Both the position numbers and the translations under genes were made by a program. A model generated the notes under the pieces. It saw only the letters and a list, made by a program, of their open reading frames with translations. It did not search any database and was not told where the DNA came from. A stretch of 64,000 bases of DNA from Cupriavidus plantarum (GTDB lineage Bacteria; Pseudomonadota; Gammaproteobacteria; Burkholderiales; Burkholderiaceae): NCBI RefSeq assembly GCF_905397285.1, contig NZ_CAJPUX010000009.1, positions 22,588 to 86,587 of the forward strand, in the 5' to 3' direction. Shown one piece after another: positions 14,918 to 24,345 of the stretch; the stretch's first letter is position 1, and each line of letters opens with the position of its first letter.

Positions 14918-17545
14918 TTGAATCAGAACAACTATCCGATCCCAAGCCGGGAAGAAATCCTCGGCGTGCTCAGAACTTCGGGGTCGCCGCAGTCGGCCGG
15001 CGATATCGCCAAGGCTCTCTCCGTCACGCGCAAGGAGCATGACGGCTTTCAGAAGCGCCTCGCCGCCATGGAGCGCGACGGTCAGATCGAACTGAACCGC
15101 AAGGGCCGCTACGAACTCGCGCACCAGCCGAACTTCGTGCTGGGCCGCGTGCAGGGTCACCGCGATGGCTTCGGCTTCCTGATCCGCGATGACGGCGAGG
15201 ACGATATCTTCCTGCCCGAGCGTGAACTGCAGAAAGCCATGCACAACGACCGCGCGCAGGTGCGCGTGATCGGTTACGACCGCCGTGGACGTCCGGAAGG
15301 GCAGATCGTCGAGATCGTCGAACGTGCCAACCGCTATGTGATCGGCCGCCTGTTATCGGAAAACGGCGTGCTCGTCGTGGCGCCGGAAGACAAGCGCATT
15401 GGCCAGGACATCCTCATTCCGCCGAAGTCGCAAGGCAAGGCGCGCGTAGGCCAGGTCGTGAGCGTGGAGCTCGTCGAATGGCCGGACCGTTACGTGCAGC
15501 CGGTCGGCCGCGTGGTGGAAGTGCTCGGCGATATCGACGATCCGGGCATGGAGATCGAGATCGCGGTACGCAAGTATGGCGTGCCGCATCAGTTCTCCGC
15601 CGCCGCGGCCAAGGAAGCGCAGGCGCTGCCCGATGTGGTGCGCCAGCAGGACCTCGATCATCGCATCGACCTGCGCGATGTGCCGCTGGTCACGATCGAC
15701 GGCGAAGACGCGCGCGACTTCGACGATGCCGTGTATTGCGAGCCCGTGAAGATCGGCCGCACGAAGGGCTGGCGCCTGATCGTCGCCATCGCGGACGTGT
15801 CGCACTACGTGCGTCCCGGATCGCCGCTCGACGCCGATGCGCTCGACCGCGCGACGTCCGTCTACTTCCCACGCCGCGTGATTCCGATGCTTCCGGAGAA
15901 GCTGTCGAACGGGCTGTGCTCGCTCAACCCGCAGGTGGACCGTCTGTGCATGGTCTGCGATGCGGTGATCACGAGCAAGGGCGAGATCAAGGGTTACCAG
16001 TTCTATCCGGCGGTGATGCACTCGGCCGCACGCCTGACCTACAACGAGGTCTGGGCCGTGCTGTCGAACACGAAGGGCCCCGAGGCCCACAAGCGTGGCG
16101 AGCTGGTGCCGCATCTGCAGAACCTGTACGAACTGTTCCAGGTCCTGCTCAAGGCGCGCCGCGAACGCGGCGCGATCGACTTCGATACGACCGAGACGTA
16201 CATCGTGTGCAATGCGCAGGGCAAGATCGAGCAGATCCTGCCACGCACGCGCAACGACGCGCACCGGCTCATCGAGGAGTGCATGCTGACCGCCAACGTG
16301 TGCGCGGCGGACTTCCTCGAGCGCTTCAAGCACCCGACGCTGTACCGCATCCACGCGGGCCCCGGTGAAGAGAAGCTGAAGAACCTGCGCGAGTTCCTGA
16401 AGACCGCGGGCCTGTCGCTCGGCGGCGGCGACAAGCCGCAGGCGTCCGACTACGCGGAGGTCATGGACAAGATCAAGTCGCGTCCCGATGCGCCGATGCT
16501 GCAGACCATGCTGCTGCGCTCGATGCAGCAGGCCGTCTACAGCCCCGACAATATCGGCCACTTCGGCCTGGCCTACGAGGCCTACGCGCACTTCACCAGC
16601 CCGATCCGGCGTTATCCCGATCTGCTCGTGCATCGCGCGATCAAGGCGGTGCTCGCGCATACGAAGTACCAGCCGGCGTTCGCGCCGGGCACCGAGTTCA
16701 ATACGTCGATCTCGCCCAAGGCCCGCCGCATGCAGGCCAAGGATGCCGAGCAGCGCGCGGAGGCCACGGCCGCGCGCGCGCGCCGCAACGAAGCGATCTG
16801 GGACGAGCTCGGCCTGCATTGCTCGGCCAACGAGCGCCGTGCCGACGAGGCGTCGCGCGATGTGGAGGCCTGGCTCAAGTGCTACTTCATGCGCGACAAG
16901 CTAGGCAGCGATTTCGCGGGCACCGTCAGCGCGGTCACGTCGTTCGGCATCTTCGTGCAGCTCGACGAGCTGTATGTCGAGGGCCTCGTGCATGTGACCG
17001 AGCTCGGCAGCGACTACTTCCAGTTCGACGAGGCGCGCAACGAGCTGCGCGGCGAGCGTACGGGTATCCGTTACCGCCTGACCGATCGCGTGCGCGTGCA
17101 GGTATCGCGCGTGGACCTCGACGCGCGGAAGATCGACTTCCGACTCGTGCAGGAGCCGTCGGCCAAGTCGCTCCGCGCGCGCGTCGCGGGCCCCGAGGCG
17201 CAGCCGCGCGTACCGGCCGCCCATGCCGTGCCCGCGCGCAAGAAGGGCCGCCAGCTGGCGGCGCTGCTGGGCGGTACGTCCAAGCCCGAGGAGTCGTTCG
17301 ACGAGACGCTCGATCGCGTGATCGAGGAGCAGCCGGTGTTCGAGGCGGTGATCACGCCGATGAAACCGAACCTGGCGAACGTTGGCCATAGTGGCCACGC
17401 CACGCACAAGACGCCCGGCGGCAAGCCGGCGAAGCGTGCGGCCAAGCCGAAGCCCGCGCATCTGGAAAAGACGCGCAAGCCCGCGAGCAAGGCGCGCGGC
17501 GCCAAGACGGCCAGCAAGGGTCCGCGCGCCGCTCGCAAGCGATAA
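14918..17545 (+). CDS. rnr: ribonuclease R
   Basis: Processive 3'-5' exoribonuclease of the RNase II family, active on structured RNA. 875 residues: N-terminal helix-turn-helix region (NYPIPSREEIL, as in E. coli RNase R), cold-shock domains, the RNB catalytic domain with the metal-binding Asp cluster (DGEDARDFDDAV, about residues 260-270), an S1 domain (about 664-745), and a Lys/Arg/Ala-rich C-terminal tail. The start is TTG 14918 without a clear ribosome-binding site; it is chosen because the N-terminus matches the family. It is divergent from tRNA-Leu and ends at a strong terminator. Confidence 0.95.
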   Translation: MNQNNYPIPSREEILGVLRTSGSPQSAGDIAKALSVTRKEHDGFQKRLAAMERDGQIELNRKGRYELAHQPNFVLGRVQGHRDGFGFLIRDDGEDDIFLPERELQKAMHNDRAQVRVIGYDRRGRPEGQIVEIVERANRYVIGRLLSENGVLVVAPEDKRIGQDILIPPKSQGKARVGQVVSVELVEWPDRYVQPVGRVVEVLGDIDDPGMEIEIAVRKYGVPHQFSAAAAKEAQALPDVVRQQDLDHRIDLRDVPLVTIDGEDARDFDDAVYCEPVKIGRTKGWRLIVAIADVSHYVRPGSPLDADALDRATSVYFPRRVIPMLPEKLSNGLCSLNPQVDRLCMVCDAVITSKGEIKGYQFYPAVMHSAARLTYNEVWAVLSNTKGPEAHKRGELVPHLQNLYELFQVLLKARRERGAIDFDTTETYIVCNAQGKIEQILPRTRNDAHRLIEECMLTANVCAADFLERFKHPTLYRIHAGPGEEKLKNLREFLKTAGLSLGGGDKPQASDYAEVMDKIKSRPDAPMLQTMLLRSMQQAVYSPDNIGHFGLAYEAYAHFTSPIRRYPDLLVHRAIKAVLAHTKYQPAFAPGTEFNTSISPKARRMQAKDAEQRAEATAARARRNEAIWDELGLHCSANERRADEASRDVEAWLKCYFMRDKLGSDFAGTVSAVTSFGIFVQLDELYVEGLVHVTELGSDYFQFDEARNELRGERTGIRYRLTDRVRVQVSRVDLDARKIDFRLVQEPSAKSLRARVAGPEAQPRVPAAHAVPARKKGRQLAALLGGTSKPEESFDETLDRVIEEQPVFEAVITPMKPNLANVGHSGHATHKTPGGKPAKRAAKPKPAHLEKTRKPASKARGAKTASKGPRAARKR

Positions 17546-17574
17546 CGCGGATAGAAGCGCCAAGCGCTAAGCTG

Positions 17575-17612
17575 CGCGTCCTCTTCCGGGCACGGGGGAG
17601 GACGCGTTTTTT
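17575..17612 (+). terminator. intrinsic terminator after rnr
   Basis: CGCGTCCTC (17575-17583) pairs with GAGGACGCG (17598-17606), followed by TTTTTTC. A textbook stem and T run. Confidence 0.9.
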
Positions 17613-17645
17613 CTTGCGCGGCGGGATATCCCCTACAATCCCGCC

Positions 17646-18389
17646 ATGGCCAAGCAAAAACTCCTGATCGGCTTTCATGCCGTCACTGCACGCCTTCGCC
17701 AGGACGCGAAGGGTGTATCCGATGTCTATATCGAAGCCTCGCGCCGCGACCGGCGCATGCAGGACTTCGTCAAACTCGCCGAAAGCCTCGGCGTCCGGCT
17801 GCATCCCGTGGATGCGGACCGCCTGCGCGGCATGGCGGGCACCGACCGCCACCAGGGCGTGGTCGCGCGCGCGGAGGAAGTTTCGCTCGCGCTGAACCTC
17901 GATGAGCTGCTCGACGGCATCGAGGGGACGCCGCTGCTGCTGATTCTCGATGGCGTGACCGATCCCCATAACCTCGGTGCCTGCCTCCGCGTGGCGGATG
18001 GTGCGGGTGCGCACGCGGTCATCGCGCCGAAGGACCGCAGCGTCGGCCTCAACGCGACCGTGGCCAAGGTGGCCAGCGGTGCCGCGGAAACCGTCCCCTA
18101 CATCACCGTGACCAACCTGGCGCGCACGCTCCGCGAGCTGCAGGAGCGCGGTATCTGGGTGGTTGGCACGGCCGATGGCACGGACAAGTCGCTGTACGAC
18201 GTCGACCTCAAGGGGCCGATGGCCATCGTAATGGGCGCGGAAGGGGAGGGCATGCGCCGCCTGACGCGCGAGACCTGCGACGAGCTGGTCGGCATTCCGA
18301 TGGCGGGCGGCGTCGAAAGCCTCAACGTCTCCGTCGCGAGCGGCGTCTGTCTGTATGAGGCGGTGCGTCAGCGGCGCCTGCCGAAGTAA
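17646..18389 (+). CDS. rlmB: 23S rRNA (guanosine(2251)-2'-O)-methyltransferase RlmB
   Basis: SPOUT/TrmH-family methyltransferase that modifies G2251 in the 23S rRNA P-loop. 247 residues: an N-terminal substrate-binding domain (GFHAVTARLRQ... HQGVVARAEE), then the knotted SAM domain with LILDGVTDPHNLGACLR, VMGAEGEGMR and the C-terminal IPMAGGVESLNVSVA motif. rnr-rlmB adjacency is conserved in proteobacteria, although a terminator separates them here. Confidence 0.95.
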   Translation: MAKQKLLIGFHAVTARLRQDAKGVSDVYIEASRRDRRMQDFVKLAESLGVRLHPVDADRLRGMAGTDRHQGVVARAEEVSLALNLDELLDGIEGTPLLLILDGVTDPHNLGACLRVADGAGAHAVIAPKDRSVGLNATVAKVASGAAETVPYITVTNLARTLRELQERGIWVVGTADGTDKSLYDVDLKGPMAIVMGAEGEGMRRLTRETCDELVGIPMAGGVESLNVSVASGVCLYEAVRQRRLPK

Positions 18390-18403
18390 GCGTCGGGCAA
18401 GCG

Positions 18404-19129
18404 ATGGATGCCAACGCGCTGGCCGAGGCGCGCGCGCGGATCGGGCAGGCGCGCAACGTCTTCGTCCTGACCGGGGCGGGAATTTCCGCCGAGTCCGGCG
18501 TACCGACGTTTCGCGACGCGCTCACGGGGTTGTGGGCGCGATTCGATCCGGAAGAACTCGCGACCGAGGCCGCGTACCGCCGCCAGCCGACGCTGGTATG
18601 GCAGTGGTACGCGCATCGTCGCGCGCTCGTCGCCGCCACGCATCCGAATCCGGCACACCATGCGCTGGTGCGACTGGCCGCACGCAAGCCGGTGACGCTC
18701 GTCACGCAGAACGTTGACGGCCTGCATCAGCGCGCGGGCAGCGAGCATGTGGTGGAGCTGCACGGCAACCTGTTCGCGCACAAGTGGCTCGATACCTGCG
18801 GCAAGTGCGATACGGTGCCGCCAATTCCCGGCGAGCCGCCGCGGTGCGCGCTGTGCGGCGCGCTGATGCGGCCCGGCGTGGTGTGGTTCGGCGAAGATCT
18901 GCCGCGCGTGGCGCGCTATCGCGCCGAATATGCGGCGGAGCACAGCGATGTGTGCCTCGTGGTGGGGACGTCGGGGATGGTGTATCCGGCCGCGGCGCTG
19001 CCGGGGGTGGCGAAGGATAACGGTGCGACCGTGATCGTCGTCAATCCGCAGCCGTCGGCGCTCGATGCCACGGCCGATATCGCGCTGAGCGGCGCGGCAG
19101 GGGAAACCCTGCCGCTGCTGTGGGACTGA
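18404..19129 (+). CDS. NAD-dependent protein deacylase, class III sirtuin
   Basis: 241-residue sirtuin (CobB-like). It has GAGISAESGVPTFRD for NAD binding, TQNVDGLHQRAG, the catalytic His120 in ELHGNLF, and a zinc site (Cys132, Cys135, Cys148, Cys151). Tyr69 and Arg72 (WYAHRR) form the YxxR pair that in SIRT5 and E. coli CobB recognises succinyl/malonyl-lysine, so desuccinylase activity is expected. ATG 18404 is 14 bases after rlmB, and the gene may be co-transcribed with it. It converges with tal. Confidence 0.93.
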   Translation: MDANALAEARARIGQARNVFVLTGAGISAESGVPTFRDALTGLWARFDPEELATEAAYRRQPTLVWQWYAHRRALVAATHPNPAHHALVRLAARKPVTLVTQNVDGLHQRAGSEHVVELHGNLFAHKWLDTCGKCDTVPPIPGEPPRCALCGALMRPGVVWFGEDLPRVARYRAEYAAEHSDVCLVVGTSGMVYPAAALPGVAKDNGATVIVVNPQPSALDATADIALSGAAGETLPLLWD

Positions 19130-19138
19130 TCTCTTTTT

Positions 19139-20095
19139 TTACTTCCGCGTGAGCTCGCCGATCAGGGCTTCGAGCTTGACCGCATCGGCCGCAAACAGGC
19201 GGATGCCATCGGCGAGCTTCTCGGTGGCCATCGCGTCTTCATTGAGCTGCCAGCGGAACGCGGGCTCGTCGGCGGCGATCCGCGCAATATTCGCGGCCTG
19301 CGCCTGATCGACGGAGAGCTTGCGCTCGACGGTCGCGCCGTCCACGTTCAACTGTTCGAGGAGCTCGGGGCTGATGGTCAGCAGGTCGCTGCCCGCGAGC
19401 GACAGGATCTGCGCGGTGCTGCGGAAGCTCGCGCCCATCACCTCGGTCTCGTGGCCGAACTTCTTGTAGTACTCGTAGATCTGGCGCACGGAACGCACGC
19501 CCGGATCGTTGTCGCCGGCATTGGCCGCGACATCCCACTTGTCGCCGGCCTTGGCCTTGTACCAGTCGAGGATCCGGCCGACGAACGGCGAGATCAGTTG
19601 CGCGCCTGCCTCCGCGCAGGCCACCGCCTGCACGAGCGAGAACAGCAGCGTCATGTTGCAGCGGATGCCGTCGCGCTGAAGCTGTTCGGCCGCGCGAATG
19701 CCTTCCCACGTCGATGCGATCTTGATCAGCACGCGTTCGCGCGCGATGCCGCGCTGCTCGTACAGCGCGATCAGATGACGCGCCTTCTCCACGGTGGCGG
19801 CGGTGTCAAAGGACAGCCGCGCATCGACTTCGGTGGAGACGCGGCCCGGCACGATTGCCAGGATCTCGAGGCCGAACGCGATGAGCAACTGGTCCATCAC
19901 GGCGTCCTTACCCGCGCTGCCGTGGTCGCGCACCGCGGCTTCCAGCAGCGGGCGGTACTCGGGCTTCTGCACTGCCTTCAGGATCAGCGACGGATTGGTC
20001 GTCGCGTCCTGCGGCTTGTATTGCTTCATCAGCTGGAAGTCGCCGGTGTCGGCCACCACCGTCGTGAACTGCCTCAGTTGTTCGAGCTGGGTCAT
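19139..20095 (-). CDS. tal: transaldolase
   Basis: Pentose phosphate pathway enzyme that transfers a dihydroxyacetone unit from sedoheptulose-7-phosphate to glyceraldehyde-3-phosphate. 318 residues, class I aldolase type; the Schiff-base Lys125 lies in RVLIKIASTWEGI, followed by NMTLLFS and ISPFVGRILDWYK, as in TalB. The gene is divergent from rpiA, another pentose phosphate gene, with a 151-bp shared upstream region. Confidence 0.97.
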   Translation of the reverse strand: MTQLEQLRQFTTVVADTGDFQLMKQYKPQDATTNPSLILKAVQKPEYRPLLEAAVRDHGSAGKDAVMDQLLIAFGLEILAIVPGRVSTEVDARLSFDTAATVEKARHLIALYEQRGIARERVLIKIASTWEGIRAAEQLQRDGIRCNMTLLFSLVQAVACAEAGAQLISPFVGRILDWYKAKAGDKWDVAANAGDNDPGVRSVRQIYEYYKKFGHETEVMGASFRSTAQILSLAGSDLLTISPELLEQLNVDGATVERKLSVDQAQAANIARIAADEPAFRWQLNEDAMATEKLADGIRLFAADAVKLEALIGELTRK

Positions 20096-20128
20096 GATCG
20101 TGCGGGATGAACTGGATGGGAACGGGCC

Positions 20129-20156
20129 ATTGTACCGTCGCGTGACCTCCGTCCAA
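20129..20156 (-). promoter_or_regulatory. candidate promoter of tal
   Basis: On the minus strand, TTGGAC (20156-20151) and TACAAT (20134-20129) are separated by 16 bases. The -10 is good and the -35 moderate. The predicted start is about 27 bases before the tal ATG. Confidence 0.4.
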
Positions 20157-20246
20157 CAGGGGGCGTCGTCCGACAGCGGGCGTGCCGCCTCAATCCGCTA
20201 CACTACGCGTTTTCCCTCAAGCGACCGGCAGTTGTCGGCAGGTGTC

Positions 20247-20933
20247 ATGAATCAGGACGAACTCAAGGCGCTGGTGGCCCAGGCCGCCGCGGATTATGTG
20301 AAGCAGGAAGTGCCCGAGGGCGCGGTGCTCGGCGTCGGCACGGGTTCCACCGCGAACCTGTTCATCGATGCCGTGGCGGCCTTCAAGGAGCGTTTTTCGG
20401 GCGCAGTGTCGAGCTCGGAAGCGTCCACGCGGCGCCTGCAGCAGCATGGCTTCGAGGTGCTGGACCTCAATGAAGTCGACGAGATTCCCGTCTACGTCGA
20501 TGGCGCCGATGAAATCGATGCCAGCGGCGCGATGATCAAGGGCGGCGGTGGCGCGCTCACGCGCGAGAAGATCGTGGCCTCGGTGGCCGCGCGCTTCGTG
20601 TGCATCGCCGACGGCAGCAAGCTCGTCGAGACGATGGGTACGTTCCCGCTGCCCGTGGAAGTGGTGCCGATGGCACGCGCGGCCGTTGCCCGCAAGCTCG
20701 CGGCGCTCGGCGGACAGCCGCGTCTGCGCATGACCAGGGAAGGCGGCATCTACAAGACGGACAACGGCAACGTGATTCTCGACGTGTCAGGCCTCAAGAT
20801 CGCGGAGCCCAAGGCACTCGAGCAGCAGATCAACCAGTTCCCCGGTGTGGTGACGGTTGGCCTGTTCGCGCTCCGCGGCGCCGATGTGCTGCTGCTCGGC
20901 ACCACGGACGGCGTGCGCCGGACCGATTACTGA
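20247..20933 (+). CDS. rpiA: ribose-5-phosphate isomerase A
   Basis: Interconverts ribose-5-phosphate and ribulose-5-phosphate. 228 residues with VGTGSTANLF, VDGADEID, KGGGGALTREK (catalytic region) and CIADGSK motifs. ATG 20247 gives MNQDELKALVAQ; the frame is open upstream but noncoding there. TACACT at 20199-20204 could be the -10. Its stop overlaps the convergent secreted-protein gene by 7 bases. Confidence 0.96.
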   Translation: MNQDELKALVAQAAADYVKQEVPEGAVLGVGTGSTANLFIDAVAAFKERFSGAVSSSEASTRRLQQHGFEVLDLNEVDEIPVYVDGADEIDASGAMIKGGGGALTREKIVASVAARFVCIADGSKLVETMGTFPLPVEVVPMARAAVARKLAALGGQPRLRMTREGGIYKTDNGNVILDVSGLKIAEPKALEQQINQFPGVVTVGLFALRGADVLLLGTTDGVRRTDY

Positions 20934-22318
20934 GTCTTTCCCTGCGCGGGCGTCTGTCTCGACGCCCACTTCGTACCGGTGGCGGCCGCTGATATCGCTG
21001 TCTTCATATCCGCCTTCATACCCGCCTTCTTACCGGTCTTCGCGTTCGTCCTCCTGGCGCGTGTCGCGGCCACCTGCTGGCGGTGGCAGACGCCCATCTG
21101 ATCGAGCGGCGACGCCGGCACGGTCGATTGCAGCAGGTACGTCATCGTGTTGGCGTCCAGCGGCAGGAATGCCTGATGCCGCTGCGGCGTCCAACTCACC
21201 CAGTACAACCCCTGTGCCTCCGGTGCCGTGCCTTCGGGCACTGACTGGCGCTCGGGATTTCGCGCGCTCTCTCGCCCCATCGCCCCGCGCGACGGATCGA
21301 GGCGCCATACCACCGGACGCTGCAGATTCCGGTTGCGTACAGATGGGCCCGACATCTCCAGCGTTTCCGTCTGTAGCGTGCCGCGGTACGCATGGATGCC
21401 GGTCTGCGCGTCGACCCGCGTCGTCGGATGCTGGCAGCGCCAGCGGCCCGATGGCACGGCCGACGGGACCTGCGCGGCGGTACGCATGACGGCGCTGCCG
21501 ATGCCCCCGCCAATGCCCCCACCGCCGTCGTCACGGTGGGCCACGTACAGGATGTGATCGCCGGGCTGGCCCGCGACGTAGAGCCGGCCGCCGGGCTTGC
21601 CGTCCGTCGTGATCGCGAACGCGCCGGGCCAGCGCGTCTGGTCAGCCGGTTCCAGTTTGTGGACGGGCGCGCCGTTCGCGGGCGACAGGCAGTCCGCCCC
21701 CTGGCACGGCCACATGGTGCCGGCGCGGTCGACGCGGAACTGGCCGCTGTCGATGCCGGGCTTCGCGGGCTGGGGCTCGGCGGCTGTCATGCTCTGCGAC
21801 ACGGACGGCGCGGGCGCCGACTGTTGCCGCACGTAGGTGTAGACGCCCGCGATGGAGGCGAGGGCGGGCAGAGTGGTGGCGGCGGATGCATGCACCACGC
21901 CCGCGAGCCGCGCATTGCGAGCGGTCACCGCCGGATTCGGCAGGCCGGAGATGCCGCCGCTAAGCCGCTCGTCCTGACGCGTGAACCGGAGGCCGACACC
22001 GCGCAGCCTTGTAGCCAGCGCCTCGGGCGGCGGCTCCGCCGTGTCCGAGGAGAATTTCCGAACCGTATATTCGCCATGGCGCACTGTGTAGCTGCCGACG
22101 ATCGTGCCTTGCAGCCCGAGCGGGGAGTCGTCGAAACGCACCTGCACCTTGCCGGCGCTGGGGGCATCCACGGTGATGGCGACGGTGCCACCGAACGACA
22201 GGGGGCCGCGGTACGTGGTGGGTGTGGCGGCCCCGGTTTGCGCCATCGCGGCGCTCGCCGTGGTGGCCACCGACAGCACGCCAAGGGCCAGCTTTCGCAC
22301 TAACGTCATGACTCGCAC
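20927..22318 (-). CDS. secreted protein of unknown function
   Basis: 463 residues with a clear signal peptide (MRVMTLVRKLALGVLSVATT, predicted cleavage after AMA at about residue 26). I do not recognise a domain. The mature protein has a beta-rich N-terminal part (YRGPLSFGGTVAITVDAP), a Pro/Ala linker, a region with two nearby cysteines (WPCQGADCLSP), a Gly-rich stretch (DDGGGGIGGGIG), and a Lys-rich tail (KTGKKAGMKADMK). A periplasmic or secreted location is inferred. It stands alone between rpiA (convergent) and the YggX-like gene. Codon usage looks like that of its neighbours. Confidence 0.7.
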   Translation of the reverse strand: MRVMTLVRKLALGVLSVATTASAAMAQTGAATPTTYRGPLSFGGTVAITVDAPSAGKVQVRFDDSPLGLQGTIVGSYTVRHGEYTVRKFSSDTAEPPPEALATRLRGVGLRFTRQDERLSGGISGLPNPAVTARNARLAGVVHASAATTLPALASIAGVYTYVRQQSAPAPSVSQSMTAAEPQPAKPGIDSGQFRVDRAGTMWPCQGADCLSPANGAPVHKLEPADQTRWPGAFAITTDGKPGGRLYVAGQPGDHILYVAHRDDGGGGIGGGIGSAVMRTAAQVPSAVPSGRWRCQHPTTRVDAQTGIHAYRGTLQTETLEMSGPSVRNRNLQRPVVWRLDPSRGAMGRESARNPERQSVPEGTAPEAQGLYWVSWTPQRHQAFLPLDANTMTYLLQSTVPASPLDQMGVCHRQQVAATRARRTNAKTGKKAGMKADMKTAISAAATGTKWASRQTPAQGKTQ

Positions 22319-22488
22319 TCCTTCGTGGTGAAAGAGGCCGCAGCGTAGCGACGATCAAATGCTTCCGGCTTTGACGTTTCTCAAGAAGTGCAAAGGGTGG
22401 GCGCGGGCGAGGCGCGCTTTCGGAAAAGGATGACGTAATCGATGCGTGACGACGAAGTTTCCGCATCGTGGATTGGCGAGCGCGGGAC

Positions 22489-22512
22489 AAAAAAAGGTGC
22501 CCGGAGGCACCT
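22489..22512 (-). terminator. intrinsic terminator after the YggX-like gene
   Basis: On the minus strand, AGGTGCC and GGCACCT form a 7-bp stem (22506-22512 with 22495-22501, 4-base loop), followed by a run of seven T (plus-strand A run at 22489-22495). Confidence 0.85.
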
Positions 22513-22539
22513 CTCTGTCGTGTACGGCGTCTGGTGTGC

Positions 22540-22815
22540 TCAGGCGGACGGCGGCGGCACGTAACCAACGGCCTGATCCGCGCCGTCGCCGAAGAAATAC
22601 TTCTCGGTCTGCTTGAGCAGATATTGGCGCGCGCGCGCGTCCGCCATGTTCAGGCGGTTTTCGTTGATCAGCATCGTCTGATGCTTGAGCCAGCCGGCCC
22701 AGGCTTCCTTCGATACGCCTTGCCAGATCTTCTTGCCGAGTTCGCCCGGCAGCGGCGGGAAGTCGAGGCCTTCGGCTTCCTTGTTCAGCTTGATGCAATG
22801 GACCATGCGGGCCAT
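22540..22815 (-). CDS. oxidative damage protection / Fe(2+)-trafficking protein, YggX family
   Basis: 91 residues with the family signature MARMVHCIKLNKEAEGLDFPP, LGKKIWQGVSKEAW and WLKHQTMLINENRLN. In enteric bacteria YggX protects Fe-S clusters and is part of the oxidative stress response; the biochemical function is not settled. The conserved Cys7 is present. It has its own terminator. argA lies 70 bases upstream on the same strand and may be co-transcribed. Confidence 0.92.
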   Translation of the reverse strand: MARMVHCIKLNKEAEGLDFPPLPGELGKKIWQGVSKEAWAGWLKHQTMLINENRLNMADARARQYLLKQTEKYFFGDGADQAVGYVPPPSA

Positions 22816-22885
22816 GAGGGACTCCTGTTTTGTTTGTCCGTATTGTAGCGAAGGCGGGTGCCGGGTGGCCTTGTCCCTTCACCCC

Positions 22886-24340
22886 TTACAGTTTCTTCAT
22901 CAGCACCATCGACTTGCGCTGCCAGTTGTACAGCTTGCGCTTGTCTTCGGGCAGGTCGTCCACGGTGGCGTGGACGAAGCCGCGTTTGAGGAACCAGTGC
23001 TCCGTGCGCGTCGTGAGCACGAACAGGCGCTCGAGGCCCAGCGCGCGGGCGCGGCGCTCGATGCGCTTGAGCAGGCGTTCGCCGTCGCCAGTGCCCTGGG
23101 CTTCCGACGATACCGTCAGGCATGCCATCTCGCCCATGTTCTCGCGCGGGAATTCGTACAGCGCCGCGCAGCCGAACAGCACGCCATCGTGCTCGATCAC
23201 CGAGAAGTTGCCGATATCGCGCTCGATCAGGTGGCGGCCGCGCGGGACCAGTGTGCCGTCCGCTTCCAGCGGCGCGATCAGTTGCAGGATGCCGCCGACG
23301 TCGTCGAGGGTGGCTTCGCGCAGGCTTTCGAGGTCGGAGTCGGAGATCATGGTGCCGACACCGTCGTGCAGGAACAGTTCGAGCAGCACGGAGCCGTCCT
23401 GCGCGAACGGAATCAGGTGCGCGCGCGGCACGCCGCCCTTGAGCGCCTTGACCAGATGCTGGAGGTAATAGGCGACGTCGGGCGGAAGATGGTTGTTGTG
23501 CAGGCGCTCCGCGGCCGTGCGCAGGGACATCTCGGTCATCAGTTTGCCGACGGGGTCGGGGACGCCGGGGACCTCCGTGATGAAGATGAGCTTGTCGGCG
23601 CGCAGGGCGCTGGCGGTGGCGCTGGCGACGTCTTCCATCGACAGGTTGAACGCCTGACCGGTGGGCGAGAAGCCCAGCGGGGAGAGCAGGACGACCTTGC
23701 CGTGGGACAGCGACATGCGCATGGACTCGCCGTCTACCTTGCGGACGAGTCCGGTGTGCTGGTAGTCGACGCCGTTGACGATGCCCACCGGGCGGGCGGT
23801 GATGAAGTTGCCGGAGATGACCGACAGCTGCGCGCCAGCCATGGGTGTGTTGGGCAGGCCCTGGCTGAACGCGGCCTCGATGTCGAGGCGCAGTTCGCCG
23901 GCGGCTTCCTTCGCGCATTCGAGCGCGGCGTTGTCGGTGATGCGCACGCCGTCGGCGTAGCGCGATTCGACGTGGCGCAGCGCGAGTTGTTCTTCCACCT
24001 GCGGGCGCGACCCGAACACGAGCACGATCTGCATGCCCATGGCATGCAGCAGCGCGACGTCGTTGACGAGGGCATTGAGCACGCCGGCCTTGACCAGTTC
24101 GCCGCTGAAGGCGATGACGAAGGTCTTGCCGCGGAAGGCGTGGATGTAGGGGGCGACGGCGCGGAGCCAGTCGACGAACTGCTGGCGATCGGGGCCGGCG
24201 GCATCGGCGTCGGCGCTGGCGGCCGAAGACGGGATCGGCGTGGCGGGCGCGGAGACGGGGGACAATGCCGTGGGGGGCAGCGCGGGGGCAGCGGCGGGGG
24301 GCTCCGCGGGCTCTGGGGGTGTGTCGGTTCGTGCGTTCAT
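22886..24340 (-). CDS. argA: amino-acid N-acetyltransferase (N-acetylglutamate synthase)
   Basis: First enzyme of arginine biosynthesis, acetylating glutamate with acetyl-CoA. The 484-residue product has an N-terminal amino-acid kinase fold (from FVDWLRAVAPYIHAFRGKTFVIAFSGEL) and a C-terminal GNAT domain (acetyl-CoA loop around AQGTGDGERLL). The first 65 or so residues are Pro/Ala-rich and not part of the usual enzyme. The start at 24340 (MNARTDTPPEP) has no ribosome-binding site, which fits leaderless translation from the shared palindromic -10 with hrpA. In-frame sequence further 5' would run into hrpA. Confidence 0.93.
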   Translation of the reverse strand: MNARTDTPPEPAEPPAAAPALPPTALSPVSAPATPIPSSAASADADAAGPDRQQFVDWLRAVAPYIHAFRGKTFVIAFSGELVKAGVLNALVNDVALLHAMGMQIVLVFGSRPQVEEQLALRHVESRYADGVRITDNAALECAKEAAGELRLDIEAAFSQGLPNTPMAGAQLSVISGNFITARPVGIVNGVDYQHTGLVRKVDGESMRMSLSHGKVVLLSPLGFSPTGQAFNLSMEDVASATASALRADKLIFITEVPGVPDPVGKLMTEMSLRTAAERLHNNHLPPDVAYYLQHLVKALKGGVPRAHLIPFAQDGSVLLELFLHDGVGTMISDSDLESLREATLDDVGGILQLIAPLEADGTLVPRGRHLIERDIGNFSVIEHDGVLFGCAALYEFPRENMGEMACLTVSSEAQGTGDGERLLKRIERRARALGLERLFVLTTRTEHWFLKRGFVHATVDDLPEDKRKLYNWQRKSMVLMKKL

Positions 24341-24345
24341 GCGGC

